Assembly (NCBI GenBank): GCA_030600865.1
Contig: JAUVUS010000104.1
Location: 1-7,689, forward strand
Origin: Bacteroidales bacterium
GTDB lineage: Bacteria; Bacteroidota; Bacteroidia; Bacteroidales; UBA12077
Direction of reading: 5' to 3'
Length of the DNA stretch: 7,689 nt
The notes beneath the pieces were generated by a model. It saw only the letters and a list, made by a program, of their open reading frames with translations. It did not search any database and had not been told where the DNA came from. Below are positions 1 to 7,142 of the stretch, piece after piece. Numbering within the stretch: the first letter of the stretch is position 1; every line of letters starts with the position of its first letter. The position numbers and the translations under genes were made by a program.

Positions 1-983
1 AAAGCAAAGTATGCGATATCAGAATAACTTAATCGCAGTTCACTTCCAAATTTATGTTTTATTTCGTTCACTTCTTCTTCAAAACCTCCCGGAGAATCAT
101 AGAAAGATTGATACAAAGCTTTGAACGAACTAATATCAGGATTATAGCCATCAATAATATTTCCTTCTGTATCGTATATCGGAAGAGTTGGAACAAGATA
201 TTTTTCGACCTGGTAACCAAGTTCAATATTAAATCTAAATTTATGGGATAGATTAATATCAGGATTAATAAACAAACCTGCCATAAACCTTGTTGGTATA
301 AAATTCTTATCAGAACTCGTATAAGAAACTCTTGGTCCGAAATCTGTTATTGCAACTCCCAAACTTGTATTTAAACATGACGATTGGTTTAACTTATATT
401 TTTTATCGTAATTAAATCCAATATCGACGGCAAATGAATTTATTGTTTTGACATCAGGTAAATTCTCTCCAATTTTACTTCTTAAATATTTAATTGCAAT
501 ACCTGTTGAAATTGACTTTTTAAACGAATGTGTATATCCAAACTTAAGAAACAATTCATGTGGATTAATAGTTTCTGCAAACTCATCAACTTCGCTTATT
601 AAATCAATGTGCCCCATATCGAAATAAGAAAAATTTAGTCCTAATGCATTGGATGAGTCAATTGCATAAAATCCGGATACGCTTGAAATATTCAAATCAT
701 CAGTAATCTCTTTTAACCAGGGTTCATAACTAAAATTAATACCTGCATATTTAGCATTCCTTGATATTAAAGCCGGGTTTTGATATAAACCTGTATTTTT
801 ATAAAAAAGTGATGATACAACACCAACTTCGCCAAATCCGCCTAAACGAGCATTATTATTTATGTCTAAAATTGGTAAAGTATATTCAACATTATTGGTT
901 TGAAGAATGGAAATATCGGGTTGTGAGAAAGAAATATTAGCACTAATCAATAATAAAAAAAGTATAAAAATCAGTTTTATCAT
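1..983 (-). CDS. PorV/LptO-family type IX secretion outer-membrane protein (3' end cut by window edge)
   Basis: The visible part is the N-terminal 327 residues, starting at the ATG at 983-981. It opens with a Sec signal peptide (residues 1-20, cleavage expected before Gln21). The rest has the alternating pattern of a FadL-like outer-membrane beta-barrel. PorV-type landmarks are an NPA motif (69-71), YEPWL followed by DDLN (86-98), NFIPT (227-231), KYLVPT (261-266) and SPGGFEEE (297-304). In the type IX secretion system PorV binds cargo C-terminal signals and shuttles cargo from the SprA translocon to the PorU attachment complex. The N-terminal barrel region (roughly 40-70) is more divergent than I expect for canonical PorV, and porU is not immediately upstream, so a PorV paralogue is possible. 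The family call is firm; orthology to porV itself is not. A near-match to the -7 box (TTATTTTG, one mismatch) lies at 998-1005 on this strand, just upstream of the start. The C-terminus is outside the window. Confidence 0.8.
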   Translation of the reverse strand, partial: MIKLIFILFLLLISANISFSQPDISILQTNNVEYTLPILDINNNARLGGFGEVGVVSSLFYKNTGLYQNPALISRNAKYAGINFSYEPWLKEITDDLNISSVSGFYAIDSSNALGLNFSYFDMGHIDLISEVDEFAETINPHELFLKFGYTHSFKKSISTGIAIKYLRSKIGENLPDVKTINSFAVDIGFNYDKKYKLNQSSCLNTSLGVAITDFGPRVSYTSSDKNFIPTRFMAGLFINPDINLSHKFRFNIELGYQVEKYLVPTLPIYDTEGNIIDGYNPDISSFKALYQSFYDSPGGFEEEVNEIKHKFGSELRLSYSDIAYFA

Positions 984-1027
984 TTTTTAATTTTTGTCAA
1001 AATAAAAGCCTGTATATATGCTGTTTT

Positions 1028-1064
1028 AAAACAAAACTTCCGAAGCTATTAAAGACTTCGGAAG
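1028..1064 (-). terminator. Intrinsic terminator downstream of the TraR/DksA-family gene
   Basis: A perfect 9-bp stem pairs CTTCCGAAG (1037-1045) with CTTCGGAAG (1056-1064) across a 10-nt loop. Read on the minus strand it is followed by TTTTGTTTT (1036-1028), so it ends transcription coming from the TraR/DksA gene before the PorV-family gene. On the plus strand no T-run follows the stem, so it works in one direction. Confidence 0.85.
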
Positions 1065-1115
1065 CTCAGTAACAAAGATATAATTTTTTAACAACACACA
1101 AGAATATGCGTTGTA

Positions 1116-1448
1116 TTATGTAGCACAATTAACACAGTGCCTGCTTTGTGGCATTAAAAGGATTCGTCCAATTGGTATAGGCTTTTTACATTTTGCACAT
1201 ATTCCAAAATCATCTTCTCCAACCTGAGTTAACATATACTTTAACTTACCAAGCTTTTCTTCTGCCTGTCGTAAAGCAGCTTCTGCAACACTCTTATTAT
1301 TGATGGCATCCATTCTGGAGATTCGGCCAATAGCATTTTCAGGTGCAATTGGTTTTGTTATTTCTTTATACTCAACAATCGATTTTTCTGTTTTATCGAT
1401 TTCAGTAATGATTTTTCCCTTAATTTCTTTAGCTATTTTATCATCCAT
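1116..1448 (-). CDS. TraR/DksA-family C4 zinc-finger transcriptional regulator
   Basis: A 110-residue protein with an N-terminal helical, charged half (about 1-75, predicted coiled coil) and a C-terminal four-cysteine zinc finger: Cys84 and Cys87 (CAKC), then Cys105 and Cys108 (CVNC), with a 17-residue spacer. This is the arrangement of the DksA/TraR family, whose members insert a coiled coil into the RNA polymerase secondary channel and change initiation, often together with ppGpp. The segment SRMDAINNKS (44-53) sits where the coiled-coil tip is expected and carries an Asp-Ala pair (47-48) reminiscent of the DksA tip. At 110 residues it is shorter than E. coli DksA (151) and longer than TraR (73), and is typical of the Bacteroidota version. 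It ends in a terminator and appears monocistronic. No Shine-Dalgarno sequence precedes the ATG. The family is certain; the regulated promoters cannot be read from sequence. Confidence 0.92.
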   Translation of the reverse strand: MDDKIAKEIKGKIITEIDKTEKSIVEYKEITKPIAPENAIGRISRMDAINNKSVAEAALRQAEEKLGKLKYMLTQVGEDDFGICAKCKKPIPIGRILLMPQSRHCVNCAT

Positions 1449-1493
1449 CTCAAATAATTTTAAACAAATTGATATTTCGAATGTACTATTTTT

Positions 1494-1513
1494 TTAAGAC
1501 TTTCAAGTCTTAA
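1494..1513. promoter_or_regulatory. Perfect 20-nt palindrome upstream of the TraR/DksA-family gene
   Basis: TTAAGACT (1494-1501) and AGTCTTAA (1506-1513) are exact inverted repeats around a 4-nt centre. The element lies about 45 nt upstream of the TraR/DksA start codon in the divergent intergenic region. It is not a good terminator, because the minus-strand RNA has an A-run rather than a U-run after the stem. An operator site or a 5'-UTR hairpin is the likeliest role, but nothing in the window identifies a binding protein. Confidence 0.4.
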
Positions 1514-1547
1514 CATTAATTAGCGTAAAAAATATGAAAAAAGTATT

Positions 1548-1555
1548 TAATTTTG
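1548..1555 (+). promoter_or_regulatory. Possible -7 promoter box (TAATTTTG) for the small membrane-protein gene
   Basis: TAATTTTG matches the Bacteroidota primary-sigma -7 consensus TAnnTTTG at every fixed position. It lies 78 nt upstream of the membrane-protein ATG, implying a leader of about 70 nt. No TTTG-like -33 element is present at the expected distance, and in DNA this AT-rich such boxes occur by chance, so the call is tentative. Confidence 0.3.
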
Positions 1556-1633
1556 GATATTTGAATAGTATGCGTTTACAAAATGATTTTCTGAATGATG
1601 TTTTCAATCTTCTAATTTAGAAAAACTGATAAC

Positions 1634-1939
1634 ATGATTAACTTATTTGTAATAAGTACAATAGTTTTGATATTAAATATCCCTTTTGGATATTGGAGAG
1701 CAAATGTTAAAAAATTTTCTTTGCAATGGATTTTATCTGTTCATATTCCAGTTCCATTTATTGTTGCATTAAGAATCTTCTTCGATATTGGATTTGGCTG
1801 GTATACATACCTGTTTTTAGTTTCAGCCTTTATTATTGGTCAAAAACTTGGTGCAATTATTTATAAATACCTTAAAAAAAATGAAATTGTAAGCTCATGT
1901 CTTATTATGGATTTACGAAAACTAATTTGTGAGCATTAA
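1634..1939 (+). CDS. Small three-helix membrane protein, uncharacterised
   Basis: A 101-residue hydrophobic protein. Three membrane segments can be seen at about residues 3-19, 32-50 and 55-76. Positive clusters follow helix 1 (Arg22 to Lys27) and helix 3 (Lys78, Lys81, Lys82). By the positive-inside rule this predicts an outside N-terminus and a cytoplasmic C-terminus. The stretch NIPFGYWRANVKKFS (15-29) and the HIPVPF segment (37-42) look like conserved motifs of a short hypothetical membrane-protein family I believe is widespread in bacteria, but I cannot name it or its function. The C-terminal tail carries two cysteines (Cys89, Cys98) on the predicted cytoplasmic side. The start is the first in-frame ATG with no Shine-Dalgarno sequence. 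It is 190 bp ahead of the tricorn gene with no clear terminator between, so co-transcription cannot be excluded. Confidence 0.75.
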   Translation: MINLFVISTIVLILNIPFGYWRANVKKFSLQWILSVHIPVPFIVALRIFFDIGFGWYTYLFLVSAFIIGQKLGAIIYKYLKKNEIVSSCLIMDLRKLICEH

Positions 1940-2129
1940 TTCCATTGCACTATTTTCAATATATAAGAATCAAGCATATATTATTTAAATCTATGTTTCA
2001 AGGATTTTTTCTTTATCTTCGTTATGTTTTTCAAATATTATTCACAAAAGCAAACCGAAAAGTTTTTTTTCATTTTTCAAATTAATCGATTCGTAATTTA
2101 TTTAGTCTATATAATCAAAACAATTAATT

Positions 2130-5100
2130 ATGCGCAAAATTAGAATTAAACTTTCAGTAATAGCCTTACTAATTGTGTTTATAGCACTTTCAACCAAGGC
2201 CCAAAACGATGCCCGCTTATTGCGATTCCCCGATATCAATAATAACCTGATAGACTTTGTATATGCAGGCGATATCTGGACAGTAGATGTAAACGGTGGA
2301 GATGCTATCAGGTTAACATCACATAAAGGATTGGAATTATTTCCAAGAATTTCTCCTGATGGAAATTGGATTGCATTTTCAGCTGAATATTCAGGCAGCA
2401 GACAAGTATATATAATGCCAGCAACAGGAGGAACTCCTCAACAATTAACTTTTTATAACGATGTTGGAGAAATGCCTCCGCGAGGTGGTTTCGATAATGT
2501 TATTTTAGACTGGACACCAGATAGCAAGAATGTTCTGATTAGAGGAAACAGAACTCCTTTTGGAGAACGATTTGGTAAATACTTTTTAGTTAGTATTGAT
2601 GGTGGTTTGGAAAAACCATTGCAAATAACAGATGGCGGTTTTGGTGTACTTTCACCTGATGCTTCAAAAATATGTTATACTCCAATTAGCCGCGAATTCA
2701 GAACATGGAAACGTTACAAAGGTGGTCGTGCTTCTGATATCTGGATTTATGATTTAAAAAACGATCTATCGGAAAAGATAACTGATTTTGTTGGAACTGA
2801 TCAAATCCCGGTTTGGTATAAAAACAAAATATATTTTGCTTCCGACAGAGATTTAACTTTAAATATTTATAGTTACGATCTGGACACCAAAGAAACAAAA
2901 CAAATTACAACTCATTCTGAATTTGATGTAATGTGGCCTTCAGGCGAAAACGGAATGATTGCTTATGAAAATGGCGGACACATTTATAAACTAAATGTTG
3001 AAACCGGAAAAACTGAGAAAGTAACCGTTAATATAAGTTTCGATAATCCAAATATTCTTCCGTATTTTAAAAACGTAAGTGATTTCATAGAAGGCGCTGC
3101 AATATCACCAGGTGGTAAACGCGCTTTATTTGATGCCCGTGGTGATATTTTTTCTGTTCCAGCCGAAAACGGTTTTATAATAAACCTTACTAAAACTCAA
3201 GGTATTCGTGAAATGTCTCCGGCATGGTCACCAAACGGGAAATATATTTCTTACATTTCTGATGCAAGCGGTGAATACGAAATTTATCTTTTAGAAAATA
3301 AAGAGGGAGCTAAAGCCAAACAGTTAACTTTTAACTCAAGAGCATGGAAATATGATCCTATATGGTCGCCAGACAGTAAATATTTATTATTTTCCGATCG
3401 TACTTTAAAACTGCAATATATTGATATTGCTACGGGTACAATAAAGATTGTTGCAAGTGCTTATTCTGATGAAATCAGAGATTATAGTTTTTCTCCCGAC
3501 TCAAAATGGATAACTTATACTAATAATAGTGAAAATAGCAATAGTGCTGTGTGGGTTTACAATCTTGCTTCAAGTCAAAATCATAAATTAACCGATGATA
3601 CTTTTGCTGATAACAGTCCTGTTTTCTCAAAATGCGGTGATTATATTTTCTTCTTATCAAATCGTGATTTCAATCTTGATTTTTCAAGTTTTGAATTTAC
3701 TTACTTATATAATGATGCAACCAGAATTTGTGCATTGGCTTTAAGAAAAGATAGTCCAAAGCTGTTTAAATTTAAAAATGATGTTGTAACTGTAAAAACA
3801 GAAGAAAAAGCTGAAGACTCATCAAAAGACAAAAAAGGTAAGAAAGATAATGATGAGCCTAAAAAAGATAAACTAAATATTAAAATTGATTTCGATGGTA
3901 TTACTAATAGAATAATGGATTTACCAATTAAAGATGGTAACTACAGATTCCTTGAAGCTGTTGATGGTGGAATCCTTTATGGTGCTAAAGAAGGATTACA
4001 TAAATATGATATTTCAGAAGAAAAAGACGAGTTAATTATATCTGATGTCAGATGGGCAATACTATCTGCTGATGGCAAGAAAATGCTTTATACAACAAAA
4101 GGTGATTATGGTATTGTAAAAATTTCACCAAAACAAAAAGCTGGTGATGGCAAATTAGATTTGAGTAATGTAGAAATGAAAATTGATCCTAAAAAAGAAT
4201 GGGAACAAATTTATACCGATGGATGGAGAATTTTTAGAGATTATTTTTATGTTTCGAACTTACATAATATCGATTGGGCCGGTTTAAAAGCCAAATATGC
4301 TCAATTATTACCTTATGTAAGCCACAGAGCCGATTTAGATTATATCTTTGGTGAGATCATTGCCGAAACAAACACTGGTCATGCTTATGACAATTATGGT
4401 GATTTTGAAAGAGTAAAACGCATTGATGGTGGATTATTAGGAGCTGAATTAACCCCAGATCAAAATGCTAACCGTTACATTATTTCGAAAATTTACAAAG
4501 GTGAGAATTGGAATGAAGCACGCCGATCACCATTAACAGAACAAGGTATTAATATTAAGGAAGGAAGCTATTTAATTAGTCTAAATGGTAACAATGTTAC
4601 TTTAACTGATAATCCTTATAGATTCCTTGAAAATGCAGCTAATAAACATATCGAAATAACTATAAATTCAACACCATCTGAAACCGGTGTTAAAACTTTT
4701 ACCGTAAAAACTATTAGTAGCGAACTTAATTTATTCTATTTAGATTGGGTTGAAGCTCGTCGTAAAATGGTTGATGAATTATCTGGAGGAAGAATTGGTT
4801 ATATCCATGTTCCCAATACTGCTTTTGAAGGTAACCATGAATTATATCGTGGAATGTATGCATATCATACTAAAGAAGCTTTAATTATTGACGATAGATT
4901 CAATGGTGGTGGATTTATTCCTGCATATATGATTGATATGCTTAATCGTAAAACTCTAAGTTACTGGCACCGAAACAAATTGAAATCAATGAAATCACCA
5001 GGAATAGCACATAACGGTCCTAAAGCTATGTTAATTAATGGATATTCATCATCGGGAGGTGATGCATTCCCTTACTATTTCAAGAAAAAGGGATTAGGTA

Positions 5101-5414
5101 CATTAATCGGAACAAGAACCTGGGGCGGATTAGTAGGTATTCAGGATGGAAGAAGATTTGTTGACGGTGGTAGTTTTCGTGTTCCTCAGTTTGGAGTTTA
5201 TGACGAAAACTCAGAATGGATAATTGAAGGTATTGGTGTTTATCCTGACATTGAAGTTGTTGACAGACCTGAACTTACCGCAAAAGGAATTGATCCTTCT
5301 ATTGAAAAAGCAGTTGAAGTTTTGCTTAAAGAACTGGAAGCAAATCCTGTAAAGAAACCAAAATCACCTGAAGCACCTGACCGCTCAGGATGGATTGAAA
5401 AGGAAATAAAATAA
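2130..5414 (+). CDS. Exported tricorn protease homologue (S41 family peptidase with beta-propellers and PDZ domain)
   Basis: A 1094-residue protein, close to archaeal tricorn (about 1070). A Sec signal peptide (1-24, ending STKA before Gln25) places it in the periplasm or outside, unlike cytosolic archaeal tricorn. TolB/PD40-type strands mark two propellers: SPDGNWIAFS (75-84) and LSPDASKICYT (174-184) in the first (about 26-310), then WSPNGKYISYIS (366-377), WSPDSKYLLFSD (412-423) and FSPDSKWITYTN (454-465) in the second (about 315-680). A helical C1 region (685-760), a PDZ domain (about 762-862) and the catalytic C2 region (863-1060) follow. Active-site equivalents are His751 (NTGHAY), nucleophile Ser975 (SSSGGDAFP) and Glu1033 (IIEGIGVYPD). 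The Ser-Glu spacing of 58 equals that of tricorn Ser965-Glu1023, and Gly928 fits the oxyanion glycine. Tricorn Ser745 and Asp966 are replaced by Gly750 and Gly976. The role is degrading peptides into short oligopeptides. There is no C-terminal T9SS sorting domain. A Lys/Asp/Glu-rich insert lies at 553-583. It is followed by its own terminator. Confidence 0.93.
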   Translation: MRKIRIKLSVIALLIVFIALSTKAQNDARLLRFPDINNNLIDFVYAGDIWTVDVNGGDAIRLTSHKGLELFPRISPDGNWIAFSAEYSGSRQVYIMPATGGTPQQLTFYNDVGEMPPRGGFDNVILDWTPDSKNVLIRGNRTPFGERFGKYFLVSIDGGLEKPLQITDGGFGVLSPDASKICYTPISREFRTWKRYKGGRASDIWIYDLKNDLSEKITDFVGTDQIPVWYKNKIYFASDRDLTLNIYSYDLDTKETKQITTHSEFDVMWPSGENGMIAYENGGHIYKLNVETGKTEKVTVNISFDNPNILPYFKNVSDFIEGAAISPGGKRALFDARGDIFSVPAENGFIINLTKTQGIREMSPAWSPNGKYISYISDASGEYEIYLLENKEGAKAKQLTFNSRAWKYDPIWSPDSKYLLFSDRTLKLQYIDIATGTIKIVASAYSDEIRDYSFSPDSKWITYTNNSENSNSAVWVYNLASSQNHKLTDDTFADNSPVFSKCGDYIFFLSNRDFNLDFSSFEFTYLYNDATRICALALRKDSPKLFKFKNDVVTVKTEEKAEDSSKDKKGKKDNDEPKKDKLNIKIDFDGITNRIMDLPIKDGNYRFLEAVDGGILYGAKEGLHKYDISEEKDELIISDVRWAILSADGKKMLYTTKGDYGIVKISPKQKAGDGKLDLSNVEMKIDPKKEWEQIYTDGWRIFRDYFYVSNLHNIDWAGLKAKYAQLLPYVSHRADLDYIFGEIIAETNTGHAYDNYGDFERVKRIDGGLLGAELTPDQNANRYIISKIYKGENWNEARRSPLTEQGINIKEGSYLISLNGNNVTLTDNPYRFLENAANKHIEITINSTPSETGVKTFTVKTISSELNLFYLDWVEARRKMVDELSGGRIGYIHVPNTAFEGNHELYRGMYAYHTKEALIIDDRFNGGGFIPAYMIDMLNRKTLSYWHRNKLKSMKSPGIAHNGPKAMLINGYSSSGGDAFPYYFKKKGLGTLIGTRTWGGLVGIQDGRRFVDGGSFRVPQFGVYDENSEWIIEGIGVYPDIEVVDRPELTAKGIDPSIEKAVEVLLKELEANPVKKPKSPEAPDRSGWIEKEIK

Positions 5415-5424
5415 ATAACATACT

Positions 5425-5450
5425 AAAGCCGGATTTACTCCGGCTTTTTT
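5425..5450 (+). terminator. Intrinsic terminator of the tricorn gene
   Basis: AAAGCCGGA (5425-5433) pairs perfectly with TCCGGCTTT (5439-5447) across a 5-nt loop, and the T-run extends to 5450. It starts 11 nt after the tricorn stop codon. Because the nucleotidase gene converges from the other side and has no other hairpin, the same stem may also slow minus-strand transcripts, but the U-tract on that strand is poor. Confidence 0.92.
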
Positions 5451-5493
5451 AGTGCCATTTTACTATTATTTAAAGTATCCTAAATTAAATTTT

Positions 5494-5535
5494 ATTTGAT
5501 ATTTGGCCTTTGAAATTTGGAATTTGACATTTAAC
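5494..5535. repeat. Degenerate 7-bp tandem repeat (ATTTGRN, six copies)
   Basis: Six consecutive heptamers can be read without gaps: ATTTGAT, ATTTGGC, CTTTGAA, ATTTGGA, ATTTGAC and ATTTAAC. The first five share YTTTGR-like or ATTTGR cores; the last is more diverged and overlaps the stop codon (5531-5533) of the minus-strand nucleotidase gene. The array is between two convergent genes. A 7-bp period is not a multiple of three, so changes in copy number at the gene-side end could alter the C-terminus of the nucleotidase. Confidence 0.6.
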
Positions 5536-6991
5536 GTCTTGGGTTATGATCCAGATAATTATTTAATGGATTTGTAACACTTGTATTTAATGATTTAATC
5601 CAGTCAATTAAAGGTTGCCTGTAATGAACTGAAGTATTCATAGGTTCATCATCATATTCAGAAAAGTGATTGTCTGAAAGCGAATATAAATAATCAGTTG
5701 TTAAAACTGTATACGTTGAATCGGTATGGATTGGGGTTCCATCCATTAGTTTAAATCCATCAATAGTTGTCATACCTCCAACTAAAAAATCATCAACAAC
5801 ATCTATAAGTTCAGCTCCTGTTAAATCAAGTTCCAAAATTATATTTTCAAATGGTAAAAGTCCAACCATAGATTCCAGAGTAATATCTCCCTGGAAAATA
5901 TCCTGACGTATTCCACCGGAATTTGTTAAAGACACATCAGCATTTGGAAAAGTATAAAACCATGAATCACAAACCATATTTCCCATTTCGGTAGTTGATC
6001 TGGGAATAGTTTCATCTGCATATCCAATAATCTCTGCTAATTCTGCCTCTGTTTGATCAATCCAGTAGTTAACTATATACTGAATATCAGAATCAATATT
6101 ATGCATATTATTCCAAACAATCTTATAATCAAAATTAATCGTCTCCCCAGTCGTTTTATTATAATCAAATTCAACTTTTGCATAAGCTCTCATATTACTT
6201 CTAGCCTGAATTAATACTACACCATTTAATTCTTTTGCTACTACCTGATGACAATGCCCTCCGCCTATTATACAAATTTCATTTGCCTTAGCAACTGATG
6301 CCAGTTCTTCCATTTCATATTCACAAATATGTCCTACCAGAATTAACACCTCTGCTCCTTCGTTTTTTGCTTTTACCGAATATTCTGCGATTGCCTCTGA
6401 ATACGACGTAAATTCAAAATCGGCTACATTTACCGGGGCAGTTGTATAAGGTGTGCTTAAAGATGATAAGCCAATTATACCAACCTTTACTCCTTCAATT
6501 TCTTTAATAATATATGGTTTAGCAAAATTTGGGATTTCACCTGTGGTTCTGTTTTTTATATTGGCTGATATCAAAGGAAAATTCATCTGCTCTAATCGGG
6601 TATTAAGGCCTTCAATCTTAAAATCAAATTCATGATTACCAATAGCAGATACATCATACTCCATTGCATTCATAACCTCTACCATCGATTCTCCTTGAAA
6701 CCATGTTGAAATAGCAGGACCTGTCCACATATCTCCACCACTTAGAATTAGATATTTATCCGAACCATCATAAGCTTCAACAGATTTCCACATGTTCATT
6801 AAACCTGCAGCTCCATCATAATCGTTTGTTGGTTCCATCCATCCATGTTCATCATTGGTATAAAAAACAACAATATTGACAAGACTATCTTCAGATGTAT
6901 CTTCATCATTACTTGTTGAGTTATTATTATTCTCACAAGAAATAAGAATAGAAGCCCCAAGTATGAATAAAAAATAAATTATATTTTTCAT
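5531..6991 (-). CDS. UshA/5'-nucleotidase-family lipoprotein (bifunctional metallophosphatase)
   Basis: A 486-residue protein when started at the ATG at 6991-6989. A longer frame opens with TTG at 7015, but the ATG start puts the signal peptide at the N-terminus and leaves the -7 box upstream, so it is preferred. Residues 2-19 form a lipoprotein signal with lipobox LISC (Cys19), followed by an Asn/Asp/Ser/Glu-rich tether (20-36). The metallophosphoesterase domain shows all expected metal ligands: TNDEHG (Asp47, His49), GGD (Asp87), GNHE (Asn119, His120), LVGH (His221) and GGHCH (His246, His248). The C-terminal 5'-nucleotidase domain shows GNMVCD (337-342) and TNSGGIR (356-362). Such enzymes remove phosphate from nucleoside monophosphates or nucleotide sugars in the periplasm or at the surface, for nucleoside and phosphate scavenging. 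The exact substrate is not readable. It is convergent with the tricorn gene and looks monocistronic. Confidence 0.93.
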   Translation of the reverse strand: MKNIIYFLFILGASILISCENNNNSTSNDEDTSEDSLVNIVVFYTNDEHGWMEPTNDYDGAAGLMNMWKSVEAYDGSDKYLILSGGDMWTGPAISTWFQGESMVEVMNAMEYDVSAIGNHEFDFKIEGLNTRLEQMNFPLISANIKNRTTGEIPNFAKPYIIKEIEGVKVGIIGLSSLSTPYTTAPVNVADFEFTSYSEAIAEYSVKAKNEGAEVLILVGHICEYEMEELASVAKANEICIIGGGHCHQVVAKELNGVVLIQARSNMRAYAKVEFDYNKTTGETINFDYKIVWNNMHNIDSDIQYIVNYWIDQTEAELAEIIGYADETIPRSTTEMGNMVCDSWFYTFPNADVSLTNSGGIRQDIFQGDITLESMVGLLPFENIILELDLTGAELIDVVDDFLVGGMTTIDGFKLMDGTPIHTDSTYTVLTTDYLYSLSDNHFSEYDDEPMNTSVHYRQPLIDWIKSLNTSVTNPLNNYLDHNPRR

Positions 6992-7012
6992 TTTATAAGA
7001 ATTTATCTGTAT

Positions 7013-7020
7013 CAAATATA
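7013..7020 (-). promoter_or_regulatory. -7 promoter box (TATATTTG) of the nucleotidase gene
   Basis: On the minus strand TATATTTG matches the Bacteroidota -7 consensus TAnnTTTG at every fixed position. It ends 21 nt before the preferred ATG, which would give a leader of about 15 nt. A TTTG lies upstream, but 27 nt away, longer than the usual -33 spacing, so the -33 element is weak or absent. Its position also argues against the upstream TTG start, which falls inside the box. Confidence 0.5.
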
Positions 7021-7113
7021 CAACTAAATATTAATCATTGTTGACCTCAAATAAATTTCAAAATATAAAAACAACTTATTATCTAATGTTTAATACTTGG
7101 ATATCTTAAAAAT

Positions 7114-7142
7114 AAAAAAAAGCGAAACCCCTATAGCCTCGC
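7114..7142 (-). terminator. Orphan intrinsic terminator on the minus strand
   Basis: In minus-strand RNA GCGAGGC (7142-7136) pairs with GUUUCGC (7128-7122), using two G-U pairs, across a 7-nt loop, and is followed by eight U residues (7121-7114), one A and five more U. In plus-strand RNA the two wobble positions become A-C mismatches and no U-run follows, so the element is strand-specific. No minus-strand gene ends here: the nearest gene to its right is transcribed away from it. Confidence 0.75.

Noticed and set aside
54..251. A 65-codon plus-strand frame inside the PorV-family gene
   Set aside because: It lies wholly opposite a well-supported gene, has biased low-complexity composition (Phe, Ile, Arg), and has no recognisable motif.
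1300..1497. A 65-codon plus-strand frame opposite the TraR/DksA-family gene
   Set aside because: It is the antisense shadow of a certain gene; its hydrophobic look comes from complementing the Lys/Glu-rich coiled coil.
1494..1513. The palindrome as a terminator
   Set aside because: After the stem the minus-strand RNA has an A-run and the plus-strand RNA has mixed sequence; neither gives a U-tract, and no gene ends here.
2052..2070. A possible AAAC/GTTT hairpin followed by T8 as a terminator between the small membrane-protein and tricorn genes
   Set aside because: Only about four AT-rich base pairs can form, too weak to call despite the T-run at 2063-2070.
2698..2898. A 66-codon minus-strand frame inside the tricorn gene
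   Set aside because: Antisense to a firmly identified propeller region; no independent signal for translation or promoter.
5494..5535. The short tandem array as a CRISPR
   Set aside because: Units are 7 bp with no spacers and there are no cas genes; it is a simple-sequence repeat.
6453..6635. A 60-codon plus-strand frame inside the nucleotidase gene
   Set aside because: Antisense shadow of the metallophosphoesterase domain with no family resemblance.
6992..7015. Upstream TTG start for the nucleotidase, adding eight residues
   Set aside because: It would put residues before a normal lipoprotein signal and overlaps the -7 promoter box; the ATG at 6991 gives a standard 19-residue lipoprotein signal.
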